A model generated the notes under the pieces. That model ran no database searches and was not told the origin of the DNA. It saw only the letters and a list, made by a program, of their open reading frames with translations. Shown piece by piece: positions 29,645-37,920 of a DNA stretch of 64,000 nucleotides. The stretch covers positions 1,302,001 through 1,366,000 of the forward strand of contig CAVYUN010000002.1 of assembly GCA_963771735.1 (NCBI GenBank), written 5' to 3'. Both the position numbers and the translations under genes were made by a program. Position 1 is the stretch's first letter, and each line of letters starts with the position of its first letter. Origin of the DNA: 66-474 sp963771735. Lineage in GTDB: Bacteria > Pseudomonadota > Gammaproteobacteria > Xanthomonadales > Rhodanobacteraceae.

Positions 29645-31021
29645 ATGGCCGACAAGAAGACATTCCATCTCCCCGACCTCGGTGAAGGCCTGCCCGACGC
29701 CACCATCGTCGAATGGCTGGTCAAGGAAGGCGACAGCATCAAGCTGGACGCGCCGCTGGTGTCGATGGAAACCGCCAAGGCAGTGGTGGAAGTGCCGTCG
29801 CCGTACACCGGCAAGGTGCTGAAGTTCCACGGCGCCGCGGGCGACGTGATCAACACCGGCGCGCCACTGGCCGAGTTCGAGCTTGATCCCAAGGCCAAGC
29901 AGCGCGCCGAGAATGCGGCGGGCAGTCATCACGCGCCGGCACCGGCGGCAGCCGAGAGCAAGCCGGCCGCGCCGAAGGCCACCGAGGAGACCGTCGAACT
30001 GCGCGAGGACGAGGGCACCGTGGTCGGCGCCGTCAGCAGCAGCAACGAGGTCCGCAACGAGGCGGCCGCGAGCGTCGGTGGTGTGAAGGCCGTGCCCGCG
30101 GTGCGCGCGATGGCGAGGAAACTCAAGGTGGATTTGTCGCGCGTCAGCCCGACCGGGGCCGGCGGCGTGGTCACGATGCAGGACGTCAAGAACGCCGCGG
30201 CCAACGGCACCGCTTCGCTCCCCTCGCCCTCCGGGAGAGGGGCTGGGGGTGAGGGTTCGCGCGGAGGCGTACCCTCATCCGCCCTTCGGGCACCTTCTCC
30301 CGAGGGGAGAAGGGAAGCGCAGCGCAGCACCGTGTCGCAATCCGGCAAGCCGATGCGTACCACGCCGCCATCGGTCAGCGTCAGCGGCCAGCCGGAACAG
30401 TTGAAGGGCGTGCGTCGCAACATGGCGCGGGTGATGGCGCAGGCGCATGCCGAAGTGGTGCAGACCACGCTCGTCGATGACGCCGACCTGCACCAGTGGC
30501 TGGGCAAGCAGGACATCACGGTGCGCACCATCCGCGCCATCGTCGCGGCCTGCAAGACGGTGCCGGCCTTGAACGCCTGGTTCGACGGCGAGAATCTCAC
30601 CGTCACGCGCCACCCGCACGTCGACCTCGGCATCGCGGTGGATACGCCGGATGGCTTGTTCGTGCCCGCGCTGCGCAACGCCGACATGCTGGATGCCCGC
30701 ACACTGCGCGAAGGCGTCAACCGCCTGCGCGCGCAGGTCGAGGATCGCTCGATCCCGGCGTCGGAGCTGACGGGCTACACCATCAGCCTGTCCAACTTCG
30801 GCATGTTCGCCGGCCGCTACGGCACCGTGGTCGTGGTGCCGCCGTGCGTCGCGATCGTCGGCGTAGGCAAGCTCAGCCACGACGTGGTCGCGGTGATGGG
30901 CGGCGTCGAGGTACATCGGCGCTTGCCGATTTCACTCACGTTCGACCATCGCGCCGCGACCGGCGGCGAGGCCGCGCGCTTCCTCAAGGCCATACTCGAC
31001 GATCTGGCGCTGCCGCAGTAG
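29645..31021 (+). CDS. Dihydrolipoamide acyltransferase (E2)
   Basis: A 458-residue E2. One lipoyl domain (residues 1-80) with the lipoylated Lys in SMETAKAVVEV; a peripheral-subunit-binding domain around VKAVPAVRAMARKLKVDLS (about 145-185); and the catalytic acyltransferase domain (about 230-458). The catalytic motif reads FDHRAATGGEAARF, so the usual HxxxDG has Thr in place of Asp. The linker between binding and catalytic domains contains about 33 residues encoded by a palindromic DNA repeat inserted in frame (30218-30315). It should pass acyl groups from E1 to CoA. The operon order is E1 alpha, E1 beta, orphan, E2; no E3 gene follows. Confidence 0.9.
   Translation: MADKKTFHLPDLGEGLPDATIVEWLVKEGDSIKLDAPLVSMETAKAVVEVPSPYTGKVLKFHGAAGDVINTGAPLAEFELDPKAKQRAENAAGSHHAPAPAAAESKPAAPKATEETVELREDEGTVVGAVSSSNEVRNEAAASVGGVKAVPAVRAMARKLKVDLSRVSPTGAGGVVTMQDVKNAAANGTASLPSPSGRGAGGEGSRGGVPSSALRAPSPEGRREAQRSTVSQSGKPMRTTPPSVSVSGQPEQLKGVRRNMARVMAQAHAEVVQTTLVDDADLHQWLGKQDITVRTIRAIVAACKTVPALNAWFDGENLTVTRHPHVDLGIAVDTPDGLFVPALRNADMLDARTLREGVNRLRAQVEDRSIPASELTGYTISLSNFGMFAGRYGTVVVVPPCVAIVGVGKLSHDVVAVMGGVEVHRRLPISLTFDHRAATGGEAARFLKAILDDLALPQ
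30218..30315. repeat. Palindromic GC-rich repeat inserted inside E2
   Basis: Two arms: CTCCCCTCGCCCTCCGGGAG with GAGGGGCTGGGGGTGAGGGT on the left, and ACCCTCATCCGCCCTTCGGG with CTTCTCCCGAGGGGAGAAGG on the right. It reads through in frame as a Ser/Pro/Gly/Arg-rich linker. The same family is present inside aroB (40238) and, interrupted, at 43821. Confidence 0.85.
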
Positions 31022-31060
31022 GGATAGCCTGATCGCAGCGAGCAGGCATCCCTGCGGCGC

Positions 31061-31423
31061 TCATCCGGCCCGCACATCCTCGTGCGGGCGCTCACCGGCG
31101 CGAGATGCCCCCGGTATCTCGCGAGAGCCCCGGTTCGCCCAGTGCCGCAGCAGACCTATCAACAGCACTGCGTTGAACCCCGCGTAAGCGCCCAGCGCCG
31201 CGGCAACCTGCTTCCAGATCGGGCCGCCGTGACCCAGCGCGGCCTGGTAGCCGGCGAGGGTGCAGGCGATCGTCGCGGCCGCCGCGACCAGCAGCACGCC
31301 GACATCGAAGCCGGCCGGTACCCCGTTCGGCACGCGGCGGCGCACGTACAGCCAATAAAGCCAGCCCAGCACCGCCAGCCACGGTCCGATCAGCAGTAGC
31401 GCGACGAATGGCGCCACGTTCAA
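31061..31423 (-). CDS. Small membrane protein of unknown function
   Basis: A 120-residue protein with three clear hydrophobic segments (residues 5-27, 42-62 and 75-95) and a polar C-terminal tail. The first segment is FVALLLIGPWLAVLGWLYWL, followed by a basic VRRR loop, as in a positive-inside membrane protein. No family recognised. Its ATG at 31423 overlaps the trpS stop by ATGA, so it is translationally coupled to trpS. It is convergent with the E2 gene. Confidence 0.65.
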   Translation of the reverse strand: MNVAPFVALLLIGPWLAVLGWLYWLYVRRRVPNGVPAGFDVGVLLVAAAATIACTLAGYQAALGHGGPIWKQVAAALGAYAGFNAVLLIGLLRHWANRGSREIPGASRAGERPHEDVRAG

Positions 31424-32799
31424 TCCGCGTCGTTGCGCAACGAAGCCAATGCCGCGCGCGCGCGTACCAGTGCGGCATCGCGCTGCGAGGCGTCGGGATA
31501 GTCGATGCTGGTCGCGAGCACCGTGCCGTTCGCATGGAACGCGAAGCCCTTGTCATTCGGTGCCAGTGACGCATCGGCTGCATCCGTGGACAAGGCGCGC
31601 GATGCCTGTCCGGCGGCCTTGGGTTCAGCGAACGCGCGCGACAACAACAGTTCCTCGCCGTCGGCGCCGAGCAGGCGGAACCGGAAACCCTCGTCGTCGC
31701 GGAAGCTGACGATGCGGGCGCGCTTGCCGGATTTCTTCGCGGACTTCGTCTTGCCTGTCGGCGCACTCAGCGGGCCAAGCCCGACCGCGCGGCGCATGGT
31801 TTCCAGGCGTGGCATCGCGATCGCGCGCGCCTTTTTCGCGCCGTCGTTGAGGGCGTCCTCGATCTCGTCCGGGTTCGCCATCAGCCGGTCGTAGTGGTCG
31901 CGCATCGGCGCGATCTCGGCATCGACGCGCTCGAACAGTTTTTTCTTGGCGTCGCCCCAGCCCATGCCGTTTTCCAGTTCCGCGCGGAATGCCGCGCTTT
32001 CGGCATCGCCCGCGAATGCGCGGTAGATCGCGAACAGGCTGGAGAAATCGGGGTCCTTGGGTTCGCCCGGCTCGCGCGAATCGGTGACGATGCGCGCGAT
32101 CGCCTCGCGCAGCGCCTTCGCGCCGCCCTCGAACAGCGGCACCGTGTTGTCGTAACTCTTGGACATCTTGCGGCCGTCGAGTCCGGGCAGCGTCGCCACG
32201 TGTTCCTCGATCGCCGCTTCCGGCAGCACGAACGGTTCGTCCTTGCCGCCCGCCGCGCGCCAGGCCTTGCCGTAGATGTGGTTGAAGCGCTGGCCGATGT
32301 CGCGTGCCATCTCGATGTGCTGCACCTGGTCGCGCCCGACCGGCACCTTGTTCGCGTTGAAGATCAGGATGTCGGCCGACATCAGCACCGGGTACATGTA
32401 CAGGCCGGCGTTGATCGCGGCGTCCGGGTCCTCGCCCTTCGCGGTGTTCTGGTCCACCGCGGCCTTGTAGGCGTGCGCGCGGTTGAGCAGGCCCTTGGCG
32501 GTGACGCAGGTGAGCATCCAAGTGAGTTCGGGAATCTCGGGGATGTCGGATTGCCGGTAGAACGTGACGCGCGCCGGATCCAGCCCGCAGGCCAGCCAGG
32601 TCGCCGCGATCTCCAGCCGAGAACGCGCGATCCGTGCCGGATCGTCACTCTTGATCAACGCGTGGTAGTCGGCCAGGAAAAAGAACGCGTCGTTGCCGTC
32701 GCGCCGGCTGGCCGCGATCGCCGGCCGGATCGCACCGACGTAATTGCCGAGGTGCGGCGTGCCAGAAGTGGTGATGCCTGTGAGGAAGCGGGTGGTCAT
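31420..32799 (-). CDS. trpS: Tryptophanyl-tRNA synthetase with C-terminal extension
   Basis: A 459-residue class I aminoacyl-tRNA synthetase. The HIGH-type motif is TSGTPHLGNYVGAI, the signature KMSKS is in LDGRKMSKSYDN, and the tryptophan-site region is ADILIFNANKVPVGRDQVQH. The catalytic and anticodon parts end around residue 350, after which come a basic linker (KTKSAKKSGKRARIV) and a ~90-residue domain. That domain (FRFRLLGADGEELLLSRAF and following) resembles the small DUF1508/YegP fold. Typical TrpS has about 330-350 residues, so this is an extended form. Start at 32799, MTTRFLTG. A small membrane protein gene overlaps its stop. Confidence 0.93.
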   Translation of the reverse strand: MTTRFLTGITTSGTPHLGNYVGAIRPAIAASRRDGNDAFFFLADYHALIKSDDPARIARSRLEIAATWLACGLDPARVTFYRQSDIPEIPELTWMLTCVTAKGLLNRAHAYKAAVDQNTAKGEDPDAAINAGLYMYPVLMSADILIFNANKVPVGRDQVQHIEMARDIGQRFNHIYGKAWRAAGGKDEPFVLPEAAIEEHVATLPGLDGRKMSKSYDNTVPLFEGGAKALREAIARIVTDSREPGEPKDPDFSSLFAIYRAFAGDAESAAFRAELENGMGWGDAKKKLFERVDAEIAPMRDHYDRLMANPDEIEDALNDGAKKARAIAMPRLETMRRAVGLGPLSAPTGKTKSAKKSGKRARIVSFRDDEGFRFRLLGADGEELLLSRAFAEPKAAGQASRALSTDAADASLAPNDKGFAFHANGTVLATSIDYPDASQRDAALVRARAALASLRNDAD

Positions 32800-33280
32800 G
32801 GCTGGGCTGCTTACGACACAAGGCCGCAAGTTTAGGTCAACCGCGGGGGACTGTCGCGAAGTGAGGGCTTGATGACCAAAGGCGCACCACGAATGGCATG
32901 GTTGTGGCCGCCATCACGCCCTGCGGATGGGGCAGTACGTGCGCGCCAGCTCACCTGGCAACTTGCGGGTTCGGCCAACAGGAGACAGTCGAGGTCCCAG
33001 ACAAGACGCACAAAAGCGGTCATCGGACGAGCGTGTTTGCCTCGTGGCGAAGACAGAAGACGCGCCAACATTGCGAATGGCGCTAGCTTCGGGGTCTGGC
33101 TAACCGGCTGTCGTTATACGAACCGAACGCCGTAAAGGGAGCCGCCCGGCATTCGGTTCGCTCATCGCGGGATACGTCTTCGTGACGCGATCAGCCACTC
33201 CACGACGCGCCGACCTTGGCGGCGATGACGAGATCGTCCGGGCAGGTTCGCGGCCGAACTCGCCATCGCCATTGCGCAGC
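32800..33280. other. Gene-free stretch with an imperfect hairpin
   Basis: No convincing gene in 481 bases between trpS and the Old Yellow Enzyme gene. At 33119-33160 the arms CGAACCGAACGCCG and CGGCATTCGGTTCG pair with one mismatch around a 14-base loop; no T-run follows, so it could be a decayed terminator or a small repeat. Open frames here show biased, shadow-like composition. Confidence 0.4.
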
Positions 33281-34387
33281 TCACGCCGTACGTTGCGCCG
33301 ATTCGCCAAGGGTTGGGTAGTCTGTGTAACCGACGGCGCCGCCGCCATAGAATGTGGCCGAATTCGGCTCATTGAGCGGCGCACCGTCGCGGAATCGTTC
33401 TACGAAGTCCGGGTTGGCCAGGGCCCAGCGCGCAACCACCTCGGCGTCGGCAAGCCCTGCAGCCACGTCGGCACCCAGCAGCTCGAGCGGCCGGTTCGCA
33501 CGGTTGACCAGCAGCGCGTTCGGCCACAGGTGGCGCAGGTCGCGCAGCAGTGCGTCGTTGCCGGCGTGCACGATGCTGACGTACGCGAGCCCGAGTTCAG
33601 CCAGGCGAGCCACGAGGTAACGGTACAAGTCTGGGCCCTCGGGTCCCTCGTCAAGGCCGCCCAACGGTACCCCGGGCGAAAGACGAATGCCGGTACGTTC
33701 GGCGCCGATGCGCTCGGCGACCGCCGCCGCCACTTCGAGCGCGAAGCGCGAGCGCGCCTCGATGGAACCGCCATAACCGTCCGTGCGGTGATTGGCGTTG
33801 GGTGCGAGGAATTGCTGGATCAGGTAACCGTTGGCACCGTGGATTTCCACGCCATCCGCCCCGGCGTCGATCGCGCGTTCGGCAGAGTCGGCGAAGTCTT
33901 GCACCGTCGCGCGGATTTCGTCGATGGACAGTGCGCGCGGGGTCGGAATGTCCTGCCGGCCGGCGACCGTGAACATCGGCTGGCCCGGTGCAATCGCCGA
34001 TGGCGCCACCGGTTGGCGATGGTGCGGCGTGTTGTCGGGGTGCGACATGCGGCCGACGTGCATCAACTGAATGAACAGGTGCGCGTGCCGCGCTTGCACG
34101 GCATGCGTGACCTTCCGCCAGGCGGCCACCTGTGCGTCGGTGTGGATCCCGGGCGTGTCGAGATAGCCCTGTCCGTCGGCTGAGGGTTGGGTCCCTTCGC
34201 TGATCAGCAACCCGAACGACGCGCGCTGAGCGTAATACTCCGCGGCGAGCGGATTGGGAGTACCGTCCGGGTTGGCGCGGCTGCGCGTCATGGGCGCCAT
34301 CACGAGGCGATGCGGAAGCTGCATTTGACCGATCGTAATCGGGCTCCAGATGCTCGGCTTGGTGGTTTGGGCAGGTTGCGTATTCAT
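33281..34387 (-). CDS. Old Yellow Enzyme family alkene/ene reductase
   Basis: A 368-residue FMN-dependent TIM-barrel reductase. Features: MAPMTRSRANPDGTP with the flavin-contact region, QLMHVGRMSHPDN, the substrate-binding DGVEIHGANGYLIQQFL with NANHRTDGYGGSIEARSRF, and GADVAAGLADAEVVARWALA for the phosphate site. It reduces activated C=C bonds of enals, enones or nitro compounds using NAD(P)H; physiological substrate unknown. It is divergent from a LysR regulator at 34525, an arrangement usual for inducible reductases of this family. The ATG at 34387 opens MNTQPAQTTKP. Confidence 0.92.
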   Translation of the reverse strand: MNTQPAQTTKPSIWSPITIGQMQLPHRLVMAPMTRSRANPDGTPNPLAAEYYAQRASFGLLISEGTQPSADGQGYLDTPGIHTDAQVAAWRKVTHAVQARHAHLFIQLMHVGRMSHPDNTPHHRQPVAPSAIAPGQPMFTVAGRQDIPTPRALSIDEIRATVQDFADSAERAIDAGADGVEIHGANGYLIQQFLAPNANHRTDGYGGSIEARSRFALEVAAAVAERIGAERTGIRLSPGVPLGGLDEGPEGPDLYRYLVARLAELGLAYVSIVHAGNDALLRDLRHLWPNALLVNRANRPLELLGADVAAGLADAEVVARWALANPDFVERFRDGAPLNEPNSATFYGGGAVGYTDYPTLGESAQRTA

Positions 34388-34524
34388 GGCTCAGCTCCAG
34401 GTTTGTTGAAGTGGCTGCGGTCGCATGGGTTGGAGCGTTGCGGCCGCTGACAGCACTGTCGCTGTTTCCAATCCGATCCGTAAGCCATAAACTTTGGACG
34501 AGCAGTCCCATATTTGGTACACCC

Positions 34525-35409
34525 ATGGATTTATCCGCGTTGGCCGATTTTCATCGCGTTGTCGCCGCCGGAAGCCTGGGCAAGGCAAGTCGCGCAAGCG
34601 ACCGGCCCAAGGCCACGCTGTCCCGCCACGTCCGTGACCTCGAGGAATCGCTTGGCGTGCGGCTGGTCGAACGCGGTGCGCGCGCCCTGCAACTCACCAC
34701 TGAAGGCCAGGCGTTGTTTGATCGCACGCGCGGCTTGTTGTTGGACATCGAGGACGCGGGACGCAACCTGTCGGCGGCTGGCGACCGGCCGCGCGGATGG
34801 CTTCGAGTCAGCATGCCGGTGATGTTCGCAAATGTATGGGGCGGCCGGCTCGCGGCGGAGTTCGTGGCGCGTTGCCCCGGTGTGCAGGTGGATCTGGTCG
34901 CGAATGATCGGTACGTGGACATGGTTGAGGAAGGGTTCGACGTCGTGATCCGCGTCAATCCGGATTCGGCGAGTGACCTGGTCGGTCGATGCTTTGCCCG
35001 CGACGCGACATTGGTAGTGGCGTCGCCATCGGTACCCAAGCCCGCGTGGCGCGGTTCGCAAAAGCCACCCATGGTGCCGGCCATCGCTGCTACCCACGCG
35101 ATTGCGAGCACCGAGCTCTGGAATTTCAGGGTCAACGGTCACGAGCGTCGTATCGCGCCCGATTACCGTGCGCGGCTGTCGACGTTGGCTGCGGCACGGG
35201 CGGCCGTGCTGGCAGGCGTCGGCGTGGCACGCTTGCCGCGTTCGCTGGTGCGCACCGACATCATGGAAGGAAGCATGCTGGCGTGGGGCGAGTATGTCGC
35301 GCGCCCCGTCGAGTTGTGGGTGCTGCACACCTCGCGCCGTCTGGTCAGTCCCAAGGTGTCCGCATTCGTGGCGCTTTTAACCGAGAGCTTCCCGACGCGC
35401 GAACTTTAG
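34525..35409 (+). CDS. LysR-family transcriptional regulator
   Basis: A 294-residue regulator. The N-terminal winged helix is LADFHRVVAAGSLGKASRAS with RPKATLSRHVRDLEESLGVR (recognition helix), then the LysR substrate-binding domain with WLRVSMPVMFANVWGGRLAA and GFDVVIRVNPDSASDLVGR. It is divergent from the Old Yellow Enzyme gene and probably controls it. The 137-base space between them should hold the operator, but I could not pick a single T-N11-A box. Start at 34525 (MDLSALADF); the frame is open upstream without similarity. Confidence 0.9.
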   Translation: MDLSALADFHRVVAAGSLGKASRASDRPKATLSRHVRDLEESLGVRLVERGARALQLTTEGQALFDRTRGLLLDIEDAGRNLSAAGDRPRGWLRVSMPVMFANVWGGRLAAEFVARCPGVQVDLVANDRYVDMVEEGFDVVIRVNPDSASDLVGRCFARDATLVVASPSVPKPAWRGSQKPPMVPAIAATHAIASTELWNFRVNGHERRIAPDYRARLSTLAAARAAVLAGVGVARLPRSLVRTDIMEGSMLAWGEYVARPVELWVLHTSRRLVSPKVSAFVALLTESFPTREL

Positions 35410-35722
35410 GCCTGCGACATCATGCATGCCCCGGACAAATGCCGTAGTGCTGCGATTGATCGCACCGCGAATCGTCGCGACGACACTCGGCAGCTCGCGT
35501 GTCATTTTCCACCATTTACGAATGGCTGCTTTCCGAAGCGATCAATGTCCACAAGGGGTCAAAAGCGCACATTGCGGCCAGTGTTAGCCGCTGGCCGGCC
35601 CGTGTCAGCAGTTGTTTCCCAGCGTATGCGTCGTGTCCGAGCATCCCGCGTTACCGCGCGCGCCTGACCCCGACGTACATCACCACGGCGCGAGGTTCAC
35701 TGGGAGATCCAGTGTCGAACAC
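35410..35722. other. Gene-free stretch at the edge of a scrap zone
   Basis: 313 bases with no credible gene and lower G+C than average. It lies between the LysR gene and a truncated TonB-like gene. No repeat or hairpin stands out. It is probably debris of earlier insertions, as the next 2 kb hold an IS remnant, an attC-like site and a duplicated gene end. Confidence 0.4.
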
Positions 35723-36322
35723 TCATTGACGAGCAGCGTTTAGTGCAGCAGAGGCTGCCGCGGACCCAAGTCTCTCTTGCACAACAGCCCGACGGACACT
35801 CCCATCTGCATTGAGAGTGAAGCGCACGAGTACCTCTTCACGTGTTGCCAAACCGCGACTCGGCAGCGCTTGTGGATTGTACACAGCAAATGACCCAGGC
35901 GAGGGCGGTGGGGGTGGTATTGGCTCAATGGGCGTATGAGAGAGGACGACGCTCGAGACATTCAACAGCGCGCCGTTTTCCGTGTCGAAGCGCAGAGCTA
36001 CGGGCCAGCCTGCGTCTCTCGCCGGCGGCGGTGGAAGCGTCATCTTTCCGACGTGCGCCACGATGCAGATCACCCAAGCGTCGTGCGGAGCAAACTGCAG
36101 GTCGCCAATCTGTCCGTCTTTCTTTACCTGTCCCGCGACCGTAAAGGATATTGCCGAACCATTGCCATCTCGGCTGCCGCAGGCTCGCACGCCGGCCAAA
36201 ACGACGGCGGGCTGGGACCATTTTTCGAGGCTATGGATGTAGGCCTGTCCGTTGGTCGTGGCCCCCAGTACGACCGCCCGTGCAATGATCTTGCCGTAGC
36301 TCAATTGCGACGGCACCGCGCA
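35723..36322 (-). pseudogene. TonB-C-terminal-domain protein, 5' end lost
   Basis: The C-terminal end reads YNPQALPSRGLATREEVLVR and FTLNADGSVRRAVVQ, which matches the TonB C-terminal beta-strand pattern (energy-transducer type). Upstream is a Pro-rich linker (PIPPPPPSPGS). The reading frame extends into the antisense of an IS3 transposase fragment that begins at about 36323, so the natural N-terminus, expected to have a membrane anchor, is missing. The gene therefore looks truncated by an insertion or deletion at that junction. Base composition is lower in G+C than in the core genes nearby. Confidence 0.55.
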
Positions 36323-36516
36323 GCCGAGGGCTTCTTCGGAATGCTCAAGCGGGAACGGGTGAACCGGCGGCACTACCGCAGCATCGATGAAGCCCGAAGT
36401 GATGTGTTCGACTATATCGAGCGGTTCCACAATCCACGGATGCAGCAAAGGCTGGACGCCGAGGATCAGAAGTTTTTAGTCTTAACCCAACTGTCCGTGA
36501 AAACGGGGTAGGACCC
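36323..36516 (+). mobile_element. IS3-family transposase 3' remnant with right end
   Basis: The frame reads AEGFFGMLKRERVNRRHYRS and IDEARSDVFDYIERFHNPRM, the C-terminal part of an IS3-family (orfB) integrase-type transposase including the last catalytic Glu region. The stop is at 36509-36511. The sequence just after CTTAACCCAACTGTCCGTG with AAACGGGG at its end resembles an IS3 right terminal repeat. Everything upstream of AEGFFG is missing, so it is an inactive remnant about 190 bases long. Confidence 0.75.
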
Positions 36517-36589
36517 GTGTAACAACGCGTTCCACTCGGACGCCTCACTCACTACGCTCGTTCGGCGCCGGTGAACGTGAGCGTTAGGT
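36517..36589 (+). repeat. attC-like integron recombination site
   Basis: The outer core-like boxes are GTGTAAC (36517-36523) and GTTAGGT (36583-36589), the latter a perfect GTTRRRY. Inside, CGTTCCA pairs with TGAACG leaving one unpaired base, and CGGACGCC pairs with GGCGCCG leaving an extra A; such extrahelical bases set attC strand choice in known integrons. The 73-base length and the imperfect central palindrome fit an attC. No integrase gene is in the window, so it is a lone site. Confidence 0.7.
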
Positions 36590-36602
36590 ACCACAAAAGA
36601 CA

Positions 36603-36965
36603 ATGGCCCATGCACCCCAAAAAGTCCGCATCATCGCAGTGCCGCCTGGCGAAGCACCTCTTTGGGTACGTGAAAAGTGGGTTGGCCTTGAGCTTCCGCT
36701 TGCACAAAAGTCGCCCGGTGCACTTCGTAGGTCAACGTTTGGCGTTCTGTCCGGGCCAAAAAATATTCTTTTAATGGTTGTCCGTTGCATGTTGGGCCGC
36801 TTCGATCGCACCAGCGGCTATGTCGTACCCGTATTGGGGGCATTGCACGTACTTGAGGCCGCGTCGCCAGAAGCAGCAACATGGTGGCGCACCAACACAC
36901 CGCATCTTTGCAAATCGTGGCGCCATTTCATGTTCCACGCGCAAGTTTGCGAGGTTATCGACTAA
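36603..36965 (+). CDS. Cassette-like hypothetical protein
   Basis: A 120-residue protein whose ATG lies only 13 bases after the attC-like site, the usual spacing for integron gene cassettes. Content: a basic N-terminus, APLWVREKWVGLELPLAQK, then FGVLSGPKNILLMVVRCMLG and a Trp/His-rich end (WWRTNTPHLCKSWRHFMFH). No family recognised and no signal peptide. No second attC closes the cassette on the right, so it may be a truncated cassette or a gene inserted next to the site. Function unknown. Confidence 0.5.
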   Translation: MAHAPQKVRIIAVPPGEAPLWVREKWVGLELPLAQKSPGALRRSTFGVLSGPKNILLMVVRCMLGRFDRTSGYVVPVLGALHVLEAASPEAATWWRTNTPHLCKSWRHFMFHAQVCEVID

Positions 36966-37047
36966 GGCGGCACGTAGCATCAAGTTTGAAGTGCACGGTT
37001 GAGCATGCTTCCCGAAAGCGGACCGTCGCCATTGGCTGCAACGGGTC

Positions 37048-37252
37048 GCTTGCGGAAGTAGATCGTCCGCCCGGTACGGGCCGCAAGGCCGAGTCGTGCA
37101 ACGATCATGATGAAGCGGGCACTGGTGTTCAATCCGCTTGAAAGTGCACCGCATCGACCAGCACCGCGCCGCGTTCGGGGTCGACTTTCGGCGTGATGCC
37201 AAGGCCGAAGTTGAAGCACGTGGCCGGGGTGCGGGCCGAAGTCATCGATCGC
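37048..37252. repeat. Decayed duplicate of the hemE 3' end
   Basis: Over about 200 bases this stretch matches 37836-38046 at the intact hemE 3' end and downstream flank. Shared blocks include GATGAAGCGGG, GTGCACCGCATCGACCAGCA, TTCGGCGTGATGCC and GGTGCGGGCCGAAGTC. Several substitutions and small indels show that the copy is old. It sits about 0.6 kb from hemE with a small gene between, as if an insertion had duplicated the gene end. Confidence 0.75.
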
Positions 37253-37406
37253 CCGCGCCTCTTCCTTTCATGCCGAGGGCGCGCCATGAATCTGAATGCG
37301 TCGGAAATGGTGCATCGCAGCACTCACGGTACGCCATCAAAAGGCGTAGAATGGCGGGTATTGCGGCAGCGCAACATGTTCTGCCCGCCCTTGGAAGGTG
37401 AACAGT

Positions 37407-37667
37407 ATGCTTAGCTCAAGAGACCTGATCGCGTCGCGACCCATCGTTTGGACCCGGAACAGCCGCGGTGGCCCGGGTTACGAAGATCGCGCAGTAGGAC
37501 GCGTGGTGCGGACCGGCGTGGGCCGGGTGACCATCCTGGTATTCCGGGCCAGTGACGAAACCTGGGTCATACGCTCCGTAGGACCCGGTGAACTCCAATC
37601 GGCCACCGGCGCTGATCTTGCCCGGCTCGAAGCACTCGAACTTCAAGATCGACGCCCGGCCGCATAG
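37407..37667 (+). CDS. Small hypothetical protein
   Basis: An 86-residue protein between the duplicated hemE end and hemE. GGAAGG lies 8 bases before the ATG at 37407; an in-frame GTG three codons earlier is an alternative. The sequence is beta-rich, with RNSRGGPGYEDRAVGRVVR and VTILVFRASDETWVIRSVG, then a Leu/Glu-rich end. This looks like a small globular, SH3-like or barrel protein, but no family is recognised. A TAGAAT box about 50 bases upstream could be its -10 element. It is probably carried by the insertion that duplicated the hemE end. Confidence 0.5.
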   Translation: MLSSRDLIASRPIVWTRNSRGGPGYEDRAVGRVVRTGVGRVTILVFRASDETWVIRSVGPGELQSATGADLARLEALELQDRRPAA

Positions 37668-37920
37668 TCAGCACAAAGGCCGGCTGAGGCGCATGGTGAG
37701 ACCGGTCAACGCTGTTGCCGTGCACCCGTCAACCGGGTGGCGATTTGGAGCCACGAACGGCTGAGCCGTTGACGCGTGCAGCCACGGAAACCGGCCAGCC
37801 CGAAACCGGCGGTTCGCGACCGGGTGAAACGGCTCGACTGTGGAAGAAGTTGATCGTCGGCTGGTTGCAGGTTGCTGCATCGAATTCTGCGAACGATCAC
37901 GATGAAGCGGGTGCGGGCTT

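Noticed and set aside
33119..33160. Hairpin downstream of the Old Yellow Enzyme gene as a second attC site
   Set aside because: No GTTRRRY core at either end and no cassette-like gene beside it.
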